Assembly (NCBI RefSeq): GCF_030406405.1
Contig: NZ_JAUEPL010000010.1
Span: forward strand, 1 to 64,000
Source of the DNA: Streptomyces ficellus
GTDB lineage: Bacteria; Actinomycetota; Actinomycetes; Streptomycetales; Streptomycetaceae
DNA length: 64,000 nucleotides
Direction of reading: 5' to 3'
Numbering within the stretch: the first letter of the stretch is position 1; every line of letters begins with the position of its first letter. The translations under genes were made by a program, and so were the position numbers. Shown in pieces: positions 1 to 8,541 of this stretch. The notes below the pieces were generated by a model, which worked only from the letters and a program-made list of their open reading frames with translations, had not been told where the DNA came from and did no database searches.

Positions 1-170
1 ACCTGTCGCTCGGCCTGACGCTGGGCCTCGCGCTCTTCTGCATCGGCGCGGGCGCGGGCCCCAGGGCCCCCACCCCGATGTCCCACCACCCGATGGCCGA
101 CCACCGGCACCCCCACCAGGCCCCCCCCCAGGTCAAAGCCAACGTCAAGGCCCACGTAGCCGGCGGGGCG
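1..170 (+). pseudogene. Rieske iron-sulfur (QcrA-like) internal fragment, partial
   Basis: Frame 3 from base 3 reads a membrane segment (LGLTLGLALFCIGAGAG) followed about seven codons later by MSHHPMADHRHPHQAPP and QVKANVKAHVAGG. This order matches, from memory, the last N-terminal transmembrane helix and following linker of actinobacterial QcrA, where the pattern is LGLTLG..LF.IGAGA, then MSD.E.A..RHPI.APPEVKA. After about base 170 the resemblance stops: no further helix and no Rieske cluster motifs (CTHxGC, CPCHGS) follow. It enters from outside the window, so it may be a decayed paralogue or a gene broken by rearrangement. It lies antisense to the kinase tail. The call rests on remembered family sequence, not on an alignment. 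Confidence 0.4.
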
Positions 171-1120
171 CGCCGGTCCGCGCGCGCGGGGCGAGGGGCG
201 GGGCGGGAGCCGGTGCCGGGGCTGGGCACGTGGCCGGGGCGGGCGCCGTGGGCGGAGCTGGGCGCGTGGCCGGGCGCCGGGTCCGGGAGGGACTGCGCGC
301 GGCCCTGCCAGGCGCCCGAGGAGAACCAGTCGGCGACGTCCTGCGCCGGGGGGCGTTCCTCGGGCTGCTTGGCCAGCATCCCCAGCAGGTAGTTCTCGAA
401 CGCGGGCGGCACGTCCACGCCCAGCCGCAGCGGCGGCACCGGCGGGGTGTCGATGTGCTGGTACAGGATCGCCGTCGCGGTGTCGGCGTGGAACGGCGGC
501 CGTCCGGTGAGCAGTTGGTACAGCACGCACCCCAGCGAGTACACGTCCGACGCCGGGCCCGCCGGCTGCCCGAGCGCCCGCTCGGGCGCCAAGTACAGGC
601 TCGTACCGACGATTTGGCCGGCCGTGGTGAGCGCGGCGGCAGGATCGTCGACGAACCGGGCGATCCCGAAGTCCCCGAGCTTGACCGTCCCGTCCACGTC
701 CGACATCAGGTTGCCGGGCTTGATGTCCCGGTGGACGATGCCCTGCCGGTGCGCGGAGGCGAGCCCCGCCGCGGTCTGCGCGGCCACGGCCGCCACCCGC
801 GCCGCCCGCAACGAGCCCTCATCGGCCAGCTCCTGCGCCAGGCTGCGGCCCTCCACCAGCTCCATGACCAGGTAGAAACGGCCCTCCCACGCCCCGAAGT
901 CGAACACCGCCACCACATGCGGATGGCTCAGCCGGGCCGCCGTCTGCCCCTCCAGCCGGAACCGCGCCGCCGTCTGCGCGTCGGAGTCGTCCCCGAGCAG
1001 CAGCTTCAGGGCCACCGGCCGGCCCAGCACCTCGTCCGTGGCGCGCCAGACCTCGCCCATCGCGCCGCGGCCGATGGGCGACTCCAACCGGTACCGATCC
1101 GCCACCAGCACCCTGTGCAC
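1..1120 (-). CDS. Ser/Thr protein kinase, 3' end outside window
   Basis: A eukaryotic-type (Hanks) protein kinase that phosphorylates Ser/Thr residues of partner proteins. Translation from GTG 1120 gives VHRVLVADRYRLESPIGRGAMGEVW, shown here as VLVADRYRLESP then the Gly-loop GRGAMGEVW. The ATP-anchoring Lys is in VALKLLL (about residue 37), the catalytic loop is HRDIKPGN (about 127), and the metal site is GDFGIARF (about 148). The activation segment VGTSLYLAPE and subdomain IX SDVYSLGCVLYQLLTG follow. The kinase domain ends near residue 265. The remaining Pro/Ala/Gly-rich tail includes a Trp-rich hydrophobic stretch and has no stop inside the window. GTG 1111 and 1105 are alternative starts. 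The tail overlaps a QcrA-like fragment on the other strand, so the C-terminus may not be native. Confidence 0.88.
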   Translation of the reverse strand, partial: MHRVLVADRYRLESPIGRGAMGEVWRATDEVLGRPVALKLLLGDDSDAQTAARFRLEGQTAARLSHPHVVAVFDFGAWEGRFYLVMELVEGRSLAQELADEGSLRAARVAAVAAQTAAGLASAHRQGIVHRDIKPGNLMSDVDGTVKLGDFGIARFVDDPAAALTTAGQIVGTSLYLAPERALGQPAGPASDVYSLGCVLYQLLTGRPPFHADTATAILYQHIDTPPVPPLRLGVDVPPAFENYLLGMLAKQPEERPPAQDVADWFSSGAWQGRAQSLPDPAPGHAPSSAHGARPGHVPSPGTGSRPAPRPARADRRAPPATWALTLALTWGGAWWGCRWSAIGWWDIGVGALGPAPAPMQKSARPSVRPSDR

Positions 1121-1347
1121 CTGCCTGATTCCGATCGATCCGTCAACCCAACCGACGCCGGCGGAACAACTGCACCGTACGGGTGAGGTGATGGGAGTCC
1201 GCGACGGCCTCAGAGTACCTACCGCGAGGCGCGCCGAGTGCGCCACCACCGGGGATGCGGCCCCCGCACGACCTGGCGACCACTCGCCCCACCGCCCCAC
1301 CGCCCCACCGCCCCGGCGCCGCCTCTGCGGCCCGCCCGCCCGCGCGT

Positions 1348-2121
1348 TCACGGTGAGGGCGGGCGGGTGACCGTGCGGCCGAGGGCGGTGGCCGTGTCGG
1401 TGAAGGCCCTGGCGTCCAGGACGGCCGCGCCGCCCGGGTCGTTGTTGAAGTAGACGTACACATCGGCCTCGTCCGGCCAGGCGGCGGCGATGCGGTGGAC
1501 CCAGGACGTCAGGGCGCGCCGGCCGTAGCGCGGCGGGGGCTGGGCGGTCCCGGCGTGGAAGCGGACGTAACCCCAGGGCGCCGTGCGCCACAGCGGGGTC
1601 ACCGGGCGCGAGCCCCGGTCCGCCCAGCACAGGGCGCTGCCGTGCCGTTCCAGCACCGTCCGCAGCTCCGCCTCCGCCTCCCACCACGAGGGGTGGCGCG
1701 GCTCGACGGCCACGCGGACCGTGCGCGGGAAGCGGCGCAGGCAGGCGTCCAGCGTGGCGGTGTCCACCCGGAGGGTCGGCGGCAGTTGCAGCAGGACGGG
1801 CCCCAGCCGGTCGCCGAGGCCCGTCGTGCGCTCCATCAGCCGGTGCACCGGCTCCTCGGGGTCACGCAGCCGCTTGATGTGGGTCAGAAAGCGGCTGGCC
1901 TTGACCGCCATGACGAACCCGTCCGGCGTCCGCTGCCGCCAGGAGGCGAAGACCTCGGTGGTGGGCAGCCGGTAGAAGGCGTTGTTGTTCTCCACGGTCG
2001 GGAAGTGGCGGACGTACTCCTCCAGCCACAGCCGCTGCGGCTGCCCGGGCGGATAGAGGACACCGCGCCAGTCCGCGTACTGCCACCCCGAGGTTCCGAC
2101 GAGCATGGGCACAGAGCCCAT
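1348..2121 (-). CDS. DUF72 (YecE-like) protein
   Basis: 257 residues, the usual length for DUF72/YecE-like TIM-barrel proteins of unknown biochemical role. Family hallmarks are visible: the N-terminal VGTSGWQYADWRG, then PTVENNNAFYRLPT, MAVKASRFLTHIKRL, LGPVLLQLPP, VAVEPRHPSW and the C-terminal VYVYFNND. The start is ATG 2121, although ATG 2106 (MLVGTSGW) also fits the family N-terminus. It begins 12 bases after the stop of the upstream deiminase gene on the same strand, so the two are probably cotranscribed, but nothing in the sequence links their functions. Confidence 0.85.
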   Translation of the reverse strand: MGSVPMLVGTSGWQYADWRGVLYPPGQPQRLWLEEYVRHFPTVENNNAFYRLPTTEVFASWRQRTPDGFVMAVKASRFLTHIKRLRDPEEPVHRLMERTTGLGDRLGPVLLQLPPTLRVDTATLDACLRRFPRTVRVAVEPRHPSWWEAEAELRTVLERHGSALCWADRGSRPVTPLWRTAPWGYVRFHAGTAQPPPRYGRRALTSWVHRIAAAWPDEADVYVYFNNDPGGAAVLDARAFTDTATALGRTVTRPPSP

Positions 2122-2133
2122 GATCCCCGGTGT

Positions 2134-4053
2134 TCACGGCTTCCACCACGCGGCGGAGGTGTCGCGCAGGGTGTTCGTACCGCAGTGCACCTCCCCCATG
2201 CCCAGGTGGTAGGTGTCCCAGTCGTCTATGTACGACACCCTCATCCCCGCCCGGGTGTACGCGGCGGTCACGGCGGCCGTGAAGACGTCCGTGCCGCCGA
2301 TGACAGGACCCCACTGCCGTGGCGCCAGGTACCGGTCGCGGCCGAGGAGCACGCCGTTGACCGCACCGGGCACGTACGCGCTGGTCATGACCGTGCCGGG
2401 GCCGGCGGCGCGGCCGGACCGCTCCCGCAGCCGCTTCTGCTGGCCGTACTCGTCCACCGCGTCCGGCACCGCCCCCGCGCCCAGCCGCGTCAGCCGGGGC
2501 ACGCGGTCCCCGCGCTCGCCCTGCTCCGTGCCGCGCGTGTAGAGGGCGGGCACCCGCACGATCTCCGCGTCGGTCACACCCGTCTCGCGCCGCAGGACGT
2601 CCAGGTTGGCCTGGATGCGCCGCGCGGCCATGGTGTTGTCGGCGACCAGCCACCGCGAGGCGAGCGCCTGGGCGATGGTCTCCTTGGGGGCCGGCGCGTC
2701 CTTCCGGTCCGGCACGGAGAACATCCGCGCCCCGCCGTGCCCGGCCCGCTGCGCGTCACGCAGGAGCTTGAGCCCCGCCTCCGGGTCGGCGATCCCGATC
2801 TTCCAGCCGCGCGGCGTGTCGGCGGGCAGGAACTGGACGAACTCGTCCACGTGCCCCACGTGCAGCCACGAGGTGTCCAGCAGCAGCGGGTCCTGCATGC
2901 CCTGGGACGCCAGCAGCGTCCGCATCGCCCGCGCGGGCTTGGAGCCGTCGTCCTTGCGCTCGCCCATGATGATGCGGCCGGCGGGGAAGGAGCGGCCGCC
3001 GTGCGCGTACGGCGGGATGGTCTCCAGGTTCCCCATCGAGTTCAGCGTCCACTCCTCCGAGTCCCGGACCCCGGAGACCTGGACGACGCCCACGCCGTTG
3101 CCGCGCAGCTTCTCGAACAGCTCCCGGCCGGCCTCGCGGTCCGGCTGCGCCGAGCGCAGCATCACCCGGATCGCCTGCCGGCGGCCGTCCGGCCCGGTCA
3201 TGCTCACATAGCCGGGTTCGACGAAGTCCTGCGCCCATATGTCCTGGTACGCATCGAAGGTGATCAGCGGCTTGTCGATCCCGGCCGCCGAGACCTCCTT
3301 GGCCAGGCCGCCGACGAACGCCCGCTGCCTGCGCGCGAACTCGTCCGTGCCGGGCACCTTGGTGACCATCACCTGCTGCGCCCGCTGGAGGTGATGGTGC
3401 GTCAGCAACGGGGCCACGCGCAGCGTCACGTCGTCGGAGGCGGTCACGCCGCCGGACGTCACGGTCAGCCGGATCACGGCCCGCCCGTCCCAGACCGCCG
3501 CGCTGTCGCGTACGACGTCGGTGCTCTCCACCCCGAACTCCACGCCCGCGCGCAGCTCGGCGGCCGTCAGCCGCGTCGTGCCCGTCACGAGCGCCCAGCC
3601 GCCCGGGCGCTTGACGAAGACCCGGGTGCGCTTGCCGCCGGCGGGGACGCTCACGGAGCCCCTCGCGGTGGCGGGCAGGCCCGCCATCGGTACGGATCGG
3701 ACGCGGGCCAGGTCGGCGAGGTCGCCGTTGCCGTTGATGACGGCGTCGGAGGCGTCGTTGCAGGCGGCCAGCGCGGCGTCGGACAGCGGCTTGCCGCCGG
3801 GGCCCTTGACCGCGCACCGCTTGGTGTCGTCGTCGATGTTGGGCAGGAACACCGCGCCCCTGGCGGTGCTCCAGCGGTCCTCGCCGGCGGTGTCGGTCGC
3901 GCCGGTGACGTCCACCCGCCCGTCCCGGTTCACGTCCGCCCGCAGGTCCACCCTGGGCGGATCGGCCGCCAACGCCGGTGACGCGGGCGCCAGTACGGCG
4001 CCGATCACGGTGACGGCCAGGGCCGCTCGTCCCGCACTGCTCGTAACCACCAT
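2134..4053 (-). CDS. Secreted protein-arginine deiminase family protein
   Basis: 639 residues. A Sec signal peptide is clear (Arg near the start, hydrophobic AALAVTVIGAVLAP, cleavage after SPALA), so the mature enzyme is exported. The C-terminal half carries the four catalytic positions of the protein-arginine deiminase family: Asp in DIWAQDF (about residue 271), His and Asp in HVGHVDEF (about 401-403), and Cys in GEVHCGTNT (about 622). The family converts peptidyl-arginine to citrulline; animal enzymes need calcium. The N-terminus has Asp-rich stretches (DVNRDGRVDV, NIDDDTK) that resemble calcium-binding or dockerin-like loops. Substrate unknown; host or self cell-surface proteins are guesses. 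It precedes the DUF72 gene. Confidence 0.83.
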   Translation of the reverse strand: MVVTSSAGRAALAVTVIGAVLAPASPALAADPPRVDLRADVNRDGRVDVTGATDTAGEDRWSTARGAVFLPNIDDDTKRCAVKGPGGKPLSDAALAACNDASDAVINGNGDLADLARVRSVPMAGLPATARGSVSVPAGGKRTRVFVKRPGGWALVTGTTRLTAAELRAGVEFGVESTDVVRDSAAVWDGRAVIRLTVTSGGVTASDDVTLRVAPLLTHHHLQRAQQVMVTKVPGTDEFARRQRAFVGGLAKEVSAAGIDKPLITFDAYQDIWAQDFVEPGYVSMTGPDGRRQAIRVMLRSAQPDREAGRELFEKLRGNGVGVVQVSGVRDSEEWTLNSMGNLETIPPYAHGGRSFPAGRIIMGERKDDGSKPARAMRTLLASQGMQDPLLLDTSWLHVGHVDEFVQFLPADTPRGWKIGIADPEAGLKLLRDAQRAGHGGARMFSVPDRKDAPAPKETIAQALASRWLVADNTMAARRIQANLDVLRRETGVTDAEIVRVPALYTRGTEQGERGDRVPRLTRLGAGAVPDAVDEYGQQKRLRERSGRAAGPGTVMTSAYVPGAVNGVLLGRDRYLAPRQWGPVIGGTDVFTAAVTAAYTRAGMRVSYIDDWDTYHLGMGEVHCGTNTLRDTSAAWWKP

Positions 4054-4155
4054 GCGTCCCCTCGGTTCCCTCTGTGGAAGTGGGTTGCCGAGGGGGAAGA
4101 CGGCGTGGAGGACAGGTGCGTTGCCTGCGCCGCCGGGTGGAACCGCCGCGGCGTG

Positions 4156-6372
4156 CTACCTCGGTACGAGAGTGACCTCGGTGGCCTTGACGCCCGCGAA
4201 GACGGCCGTGCCGTCGGCCAGCCCGAGTTCGGCGGCGGCGGCCGGGGTGATCTCCGCGACCAGGTCGGGAGCCTGACGGGACGTCAGCAGCACGCGCAGC
4301 CGGCTGCCGACCGCCGTGATCTCCCGTACGGTGCCGGGCCATACGTTGCGCGGGCTGCCCGTGGGCCTGTCGCGGTGGAGCGACACCGCCTCGGGGGCGA
4401 TGACCGCGAGGGCGTCCGTCCCGGCGGGGAGGGGCTCCGCCGCCACGACCGCCGTACCGCCGGGCAGGCGCAGGCCCTCGTCGGTGGCGGTGCCCGGCCA
4501 GGCGTTGCGGCCCAGCATGCGGGCCACCCATGGGGAGCGCGGGTGGCGGGTCACCTCGGCGGGGGTGGCGTCCTGGATCGCGCGGCCGTCCTCCAGTACG
4601 AGAACCCGGTCGGCGAGCGACACGGCCTCCACCGGGTCGTGCGTGACGAGCAGGCAGACGCCGCCGAAGCCGTCGAGGTGGCGGCGCAGCGTGTGGCGGA
4701 CGCGGGCGCGGGTGGTCTGGTCGAGCGCGGCCAGCGGTTCGTCCAGGAGCAGCAGCCGGGGGCGGGTCGCCAGCGCCCGCGCGAGGGCCACGCGCTGCGC
4801 CTGGCCGCCGGAGAGCTGGGCGGGGCGGCGGTGGGCGAGGTGGCCGACGCCGAGGCGGTCGAGCCACTCGCGGGCGGCGCGGCGCGCCTCGGCACGCGGT
4901 ACGCCGTGGGCGCGCGGCCCGTACGCGGTGTTGGCGAGCGCCGACAGGTGCGGGAACAGCGCGCCGTCCTGCGGCACCCACGCGACACCGCGCCGGTGCG
5001 GCGGGAGGTCGCTGACGTCCCTCTCGCCGAGCCGCACGCGGGCGTGGGCGCGGTCGGTGAGGCCGAGCAGGGCCCGCAGCAGCGTGGTCTTCCCCGCGCC
5101 GTTGGGCCCGACGACGGCGACGGTGGTCCCGGGCGCGGCGTCGAGGACCAGCTCGGTGAACCCGCTGACCTCGGCGTGCAGGCCCCAGCGGGAGGCGGCT
5201 GCGGACGAGCCGGCCACCCCGCGTGCCCGGCCACCGGCGCCTGGGGTTTCGGGGTGGCCGGGGTGGCTGGGCGCCTGGGGGTCCTGGGGGTGGGCGGGGT
5301 GGCTGGGGTGACCGGGCGCCTGGGGGTGGGCGGGCGCCTCGGGGTGGGCGGGGTGATCGGGCGCCAGGGGGTCCTCGGGGTGGGCCGGGTGACCGGGCGC
5401 TTGGGGGTCCTCGGGGTGGGCGGGGTGGCTGGGGTGGCCGGGGTCGTCAGGAGGACCGGGGTGGCCGGGCTGACCGGGGCGATCAAGCTGATCGCGTGCC
5501 TCGGGGTGGCCGGGGTGATCGGGGTGGTCCGAGTGGTCCGGCGGGGTGGCCGGGGCATGGGGTGCCTTCCGCTTGGCGTCGCTCGGCGCGGCCGTCCAGC
5601 GGCCTCGCAGCGCCACCAGGACCGCCATCGCGATGGCGAGCAGCAGCAGTGAGACGGACGTCGCCGCCTCCGGGCGGTCCTGGAGCAGCAGGTAGACCTG
5701 GAGCGGCAGGGTCTGCGTCACGCCCGGGAGGTTGCCCGCGAAGGTGATCGTGGCGCCGAATTCGCCCAGCGCCCGCGCCCAGGTCAGCGCCGCGCCGGCG
5801 GCGAGGCCGGGGGCGACCATCGGCAGCGTCACGGTGCGGAACACCCGCACGGGCGAGGCGCCCAGGGACGCCGCCGTCTCCTCGTACCGCCTGCTCAACC
5901 CGGCGAGCGCGCCCTCCAGGCTGATGACCAGGAACGGCATCGAGACGAACGTGGCGGCGACCACCGCGCCCGAGGTGTGGAACGGCAGCGTGACGCCGAA
6001 CCAGTCCTCCAGCCACGGCCCGAGCAGCCCGCGCCGCCCGAACCCCAGCAGCAGGGCCACACCGCCCACCGTCGGCGGCAGCACCATCGGCAGCAGGACC
6101 AGCGAACGGACCAGCGCCTTGCCGGGGAACTCCGCCCGCGCCAGCAGCCAGGCGAGCGGCACGCCGAGCAGGGTGGACAGCCCCAGCGCCCAGAACGACA
6201 CGACCAGCGACAGCTTGAGCGCCTGGACCGACTCGGGGCTGCCGAGGTGCGCGCCGAGGTCGCCCCACGAGGTGCGGGTGAGGATGCCGACGAGGGGCAG
6301 CAGCAGGAACGCGATGGCGACCAGCGCGGGCACGGCGAGCGCCATCGGGGTGCGCGGGCGGAGGCGTCTCAT
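4156..6372 (-). CDS. modBC: Fused molybdate ABC transporter permease-ATPase (ModB-ModC)
   Basis: 738 residues combining two usually separate subunits. Residues about 1-265 are a ModB-type permease with several membrane helices and the EAA loop region (EETAASLGAS). Residues about 271-384 are a low-complexity His/Pro-rich linker. Residues about 390-600 are an ATPase with Walker A GPNGAGKT (about 420), signature LSGGQAQR (about 515), Walker B LLLLDEPLAALD and switch His in VTHDP. The end (about 665-738) is a TOBE/Mop-like molybdate-binding domain. It would import molybdate or tungstate delivered by the lipoprotein encoded just upstream. ModB-ModC fusions are known in actinomycetes, but a linker this long and His-rich is odd. 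Confidence 0.9.
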   Translation of the reverse strand: MRRLRPRTPMALAVPALVAIAFLLLPLVGILTRTSWGDLGAHLGSPESVQALKLSLVVSFWALGLSTLLGVPLAWLLARAEFPGKALVRSLVLLPMVLPPTVGGVALLLGFGRRGLLGPWLEDWFGVTLPFHTSGAVVAATFVSMPFLVISLEGALAGLSRRYEETAASLGASPVRVFRTVTLPMVAPGLAAGAALTWARALGEFGATITFAGNLPGVTQTLPLQVYLLLQDRPEAATSVSLLLLAIAMAVLVALRGRWTAAPSDAKRKAPHAPATPPDHSDHPDHPGHPEARDQLDRPGQPGHPGPPDDPGHPSHPAHPEDPQAPGHPAHPEDPLAPDHPAHPEAPAHPQAPGHPSHPAHPQDPQAPSHPGHPETPGAGGRARGVAGSSAAASRWGLHAEVSGFTELVLDAAPGTTVAVVGPNGAGKTTLLRALLGLTDRAHARVRLGERDVSDLPPHRRGVAWVPQDGALFPHLSALANTAYGPRAHGVPRAEARRAAREWLDRLGVGHLAHRRPAQLSGGQAQRVALARALATRPRLLLLDEPLAALDQTTRARVRHTLRRHLDGFGGVCLLVTHDPVEAVSLADRVLVLEDGRAIQDATPAEVTRHPRSPWVARMLGRNAWPGTATDEGLRLPGGTAVVAAEPLPAGTDALAVIAPEAVSLHRDRPTGSPRNVWPGTVREITAVGSRLRVLLTSRQAPDLVAEITPAAAAELGLADGTAVFAGVKATEVTLVPR
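5225..5560. repeat. Degenerate short tandem repeats encoding the ModBC linker
   Basis: Repeated GGGGTGGGCGGG/GGGTGGCTGGG-type units (on the plus strand) run through this interval, with longer copies around GTCCTCGGGGTGGGC. On the coding strand they specify HP-containing steps such as GHPSHPAHP and HPEDPQAP. About 18 His codons fall in roughly 115 residues, almost all followed by Pro. The repeats stay in frame with both flanking domains. Confidence 0.8.
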
Positions 6373-6380
6373 CGAATTCC

Positions 6381-6454
6381 TGTCGGCGGGTCGGGCGGGT
6401 CGGGCGGGTCGGAAAGTCGGACGGTCGGCGGGTCGGGCGGGTCGGCGGGTCGGT
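6381..6454. repeat. GGGTCGGC-type tandem repeat upstream of modBC
   Basis: Imperfect repeats of GGCGGGTCGG and GGGCGGGTCGG fill the gap just upstream of the fused permease start, interrupted by GAAAGTCGGACGGTC. It lies between modA and modBC on the minus strand. No function is evident. Confidence 0.6.
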
Positions 6455-6489
6455 GCGTTCTCGGCGCGCGGTACGGCTCCGGCGGTGCG

Positions 6490-7284
6490 TTACGGCTGCT
6501 GGAAGCCCGCCTCCTTGAGGATCTTCCGGGCCTCGGGACCGCTCAGCCAGGTCACGAACGCCTCGGCGGCCGCGCTGTTCTTCGAGGACGTGAGCGCGGC
6601 GGCGGGGTACTCGGCGATGGCGTTCTGGGCGTCGGGGATGTCGACGGTGTCGACCTTCCCGGGCGCGCTGCCGGCGTCCGTCTTGTAGACCAGGCCCGCG
6701 TCCGCCTCGCCGAGTTCCACCTTGCTCAGTACGGCGCGGACGCTGGGCTCCTGGGAGACGGGCTTCACCGCGATCCCCTGGGCGTCCAGGATCTTCCTGC
6801 TGTACGTGCCGGCCGGCACCTCGGGCGCGGCCAGGACCACCTTGAGCGCCGGGTCGGCCAGGTCCTTCAGCCCGCGCACCTTCTTGGGGTTGCCCTCGCC
6901 GGTGGCGATGACCAGGCGGTTCTTGGCGATGACGGTCGGCTCTCCGGTCTCGCCGCGTACGCCGGCCATGCTCCGGGCGTCGGCGGTGACCAGCACGTCC
7001 GCGGGCGCGCCCTGCCTGACCTGGGCGACCAGCTCCTGCGACCCGGCGAAGGAGAAGGTGATCTCCGTGCCCGGGTGGGCCTTCTCGTACGCGGCGCCCG
7101 CCGCCTTGAACACGTCGGTCAGGGACGCGGCGGCCAGCACGGTCAGGTCGGCCTGTGGCTCGGCGTTACCCGCGCTCCGTACGGGCTCACCGCCGTCACC
7201 GCCGCAGGCGGTGAGCGTCAGCAGCAGGGCGGCGCTCAGCGCGGCGGCGGTCGCGGTACGGCGGTGGGTGACGGGCTGCGGCAT
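6490..7284 (-). CDS. modA: Molybdate-binding lipoprotein ModA
   Basis: 264 residues. The N-terminus is a lipoprotein signal with lipobox LTAC (LLLTLTACGG), so the protein is anchored outside the membrane. The mature part has the periplasmic-binding features of ModA: DLTVLAAASLTDVF, EITFSFAGSQELVAQV, GAPADVLVTADARSM and the late GLVYKTDAGS. It captures molybdate or tungstate for the fused ModB-ModC protein encoded downstream on the same strand. It lies 12 bases downstream of the stop of the HTH-TOBE gene, so regulator, binding protein and transporter form one transcription unit. Confidence 0.93.
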   Translation of the reverse strand: MPQPVTHRRTATAAALSAALLLTLTACGGDGGEPVRSAGNAEPQADLTVLAAASLTDVFKAAGAAYEKAHPGTEITFSFAGSQELVAQVRQGAPADVLVTADARSMAGVRGETGEPTVIAKNRLVIATGEGNPKKVRGLKDLADPALKVVLAAPEVPAGTYSRKILDAQGIAVKPVSQEPSVRAVLSKVELGEADAGLVYKTDAGSAPGKVDTVDIPDAQNAIAEYPAAALTSSKNSAAAEAFVTWLSGPEARKILKEAGFQQP

Positions 7285-7296
7285 GGGGTCGGCTCC

Positions 7297-7710
7297 TCAG
7301 AGGCGGTCGATGTGGACGCTGGTGGACTTCACCCGGGCGGTGGCGCGCATGCCCACCTCCAGGCCGAGTTCCTCGACGGCCTCGCGGGTCAGCAGGGAGA
7401 CCAGCCGGTGAGGCCCGGCCTGGATCTCCACCTGGGCGGCGACATCGCCGAGCTTGATCGCGGTGACGATGCCCGGGAAGGCGTTGCGGGCGGAGGTGTA
7501 GGACGGGTCGTCCTCCCCCTGACCGCCCGGCCCGCCCTGGCCGCTCTGCGCGACCTCGACCGAGAACGCGGCCAGGTCCCGGCCGTCGATGAGACGGCGA
7601 CCGCCCTCGTCGCGATGGGTCGCGATGCGGCCGGCGTCCGCCCAGCGGCGCGCGGTGTCGGGACTTACCCCCAGCAGCCGCGCGGCCTGGCCAATTGTGT
7701 AGGACTGCAT
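7297..7710 (-). CDS. HTH-TOBE molybdenum-responsive regulator
   Basis: 137 residues from ATG 7710. The first 50 residues form a MerR/excisionase-type helix-turn-helix (YTIGQAARLLGVSPDTARRWADAGRI, quoted here as TIGQAARLLGVSP and ARRWADAGR). The last 65 form one TOBE/Mop domain (NAFPGIVTAIKLGD to ARVKSTSVHIDRL) that in relatives binds molybdate. This domain pair leads modA-modBC and suggests autoregulation of the transport operon by molybdate. The start is chosen on the family N-terminus; ATG 7731 has GAGAGG only two bases upstream, and neither start has a well-spaced ribosome site. Confidence 0.85.
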   Translation of the reverse strand: MQSYTIGQAARLLGVSPDTARRWADAGRIATHRDEGGRRLIDGRDLAAFSVEVAQSGQGGPGGQGEDDPSYTSARNAFPGIVTAIKLGDVAAQVEIQAGPHRLVSLLTREAVEELGLEVGMRATARVKSTSVHIDRL

Positions 7711-7895
7711 ATGCGAAACGGTAGGCCCCATTGCCTCTCGTTTGCAAAGGTTCAAGCGATCCTCCATGGCAGATGCGACCTTGCCTGGAGGATGCGCCGA
7801 AGGTCTACGGTCGGTGGTGCGCGCGGATCGGCTCCGCCGCGCCCCGGCCACTCGACCCGCTCTCCCCGACACGTCAGAGAAGGAACCCCGCCGCC

Positions 7896-8231
7896 GTGCT
7901 CGTCGCCCGTTCCGTCGCCCTGTTCACCGTCGCCGCCCTCTTCGAGATCGGGGGCGCCTGGCTGGTCTGGCAGGGCATCCGGGAGCACAGGGGCTGGATG
8001 TGGGTGGGCGCCGGGGCGATCGCCCTGGGTCTGTACGGGGTGGTGGCCACGTTCCAGAGCGACGCCGACTTCGGGCGGGTGCTGGCCGCGTACGGCGGGA
8101 TCTTCGTCGCCGGGTCCATCGCCTGGGGCATGGTCGCCGATGGCTACCGGCCCGACCGCTTCGACATCATCGGCGCCGTGGTGTGCCTGGCCGGCATGGC
8201 CGTCATCATGTACGCCCCGCGCGGCGGCTAG
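7896..8231 (+). CDS. YnfA/UPF0060 family membrane protein
   Basis: 111 residues with four hydrophobic segments, the standard size of the YnfA (UPF0060) family. Motifs fit the family: [12 protein letters not shown] near the start, [14 protein letters not shown] in the middle and [17 protein letters not shown] at the end. Relatives in Gram-negative bacteria are described as small multidrug transporters, but the substrate here is unknown. GTG 7896 is favoured by the AGAGAAGGAA sequence at 7875-7884. It is divergent from the molybdate operon. Confidence 0.85.
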   Translation: MLVARSVALFTVAALFEIGGAWLVWQGIREHRGWMWVGAGAIALGLYGVVATFQSDADFGRVLAAYGGIFVAGSIAWGMVADGYRPDRFDIIGAVVCLAGMAVIMYAPRGG

Positions 8232-8478
8232 GGCCGCCCGGCGCCGTGTCGGGCGGTGGCCGCCTCTGGCGGAGGCTGCTGACCGGGCCCGCGGCGGCGC
8301 CCGCGAGTGCGGTGGCGCCCGAGAGGGCGGGCCCGGCCGCGCCGGCGGTGGCCGCGGCGCCCAGGGGGCGAGGGCCGTCCCGGGTCTGCGGGCAAGGTGA
8401 CGTGGGGGTGCGCGGGGGCGCGTGGGGGTGCGGGAGATCTCGACATGGTCACAAGTGGCTGGTATCGGTACCGAGCTA

Positions 8479-8497
8479 TTAGGTGTGCCTTACCTAA
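8479..8497. promoter_or_regulatory. Iron box (DmdR/IdeR operator) before siderophore uptake genes
   Basis: TTAGGTGTGCCTTACCTAA is a 19-bp interrupted palindrome matching the actinobacterial iron box TTAGGTTAGGCTAACCTAA at 16 of 19 positions. It sits 44 bases upstream of the ATPase start and should mediate iron-dependent repression of the uptake operon. The rest of the 8232-8541 gap shows no gene. Confidence 0.88.
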
Positions 8498-8541
8498 GTT
8501 GTATGGTGGCGCCGTCAGTCCGGCGGCAGGAGGGGTACGTG

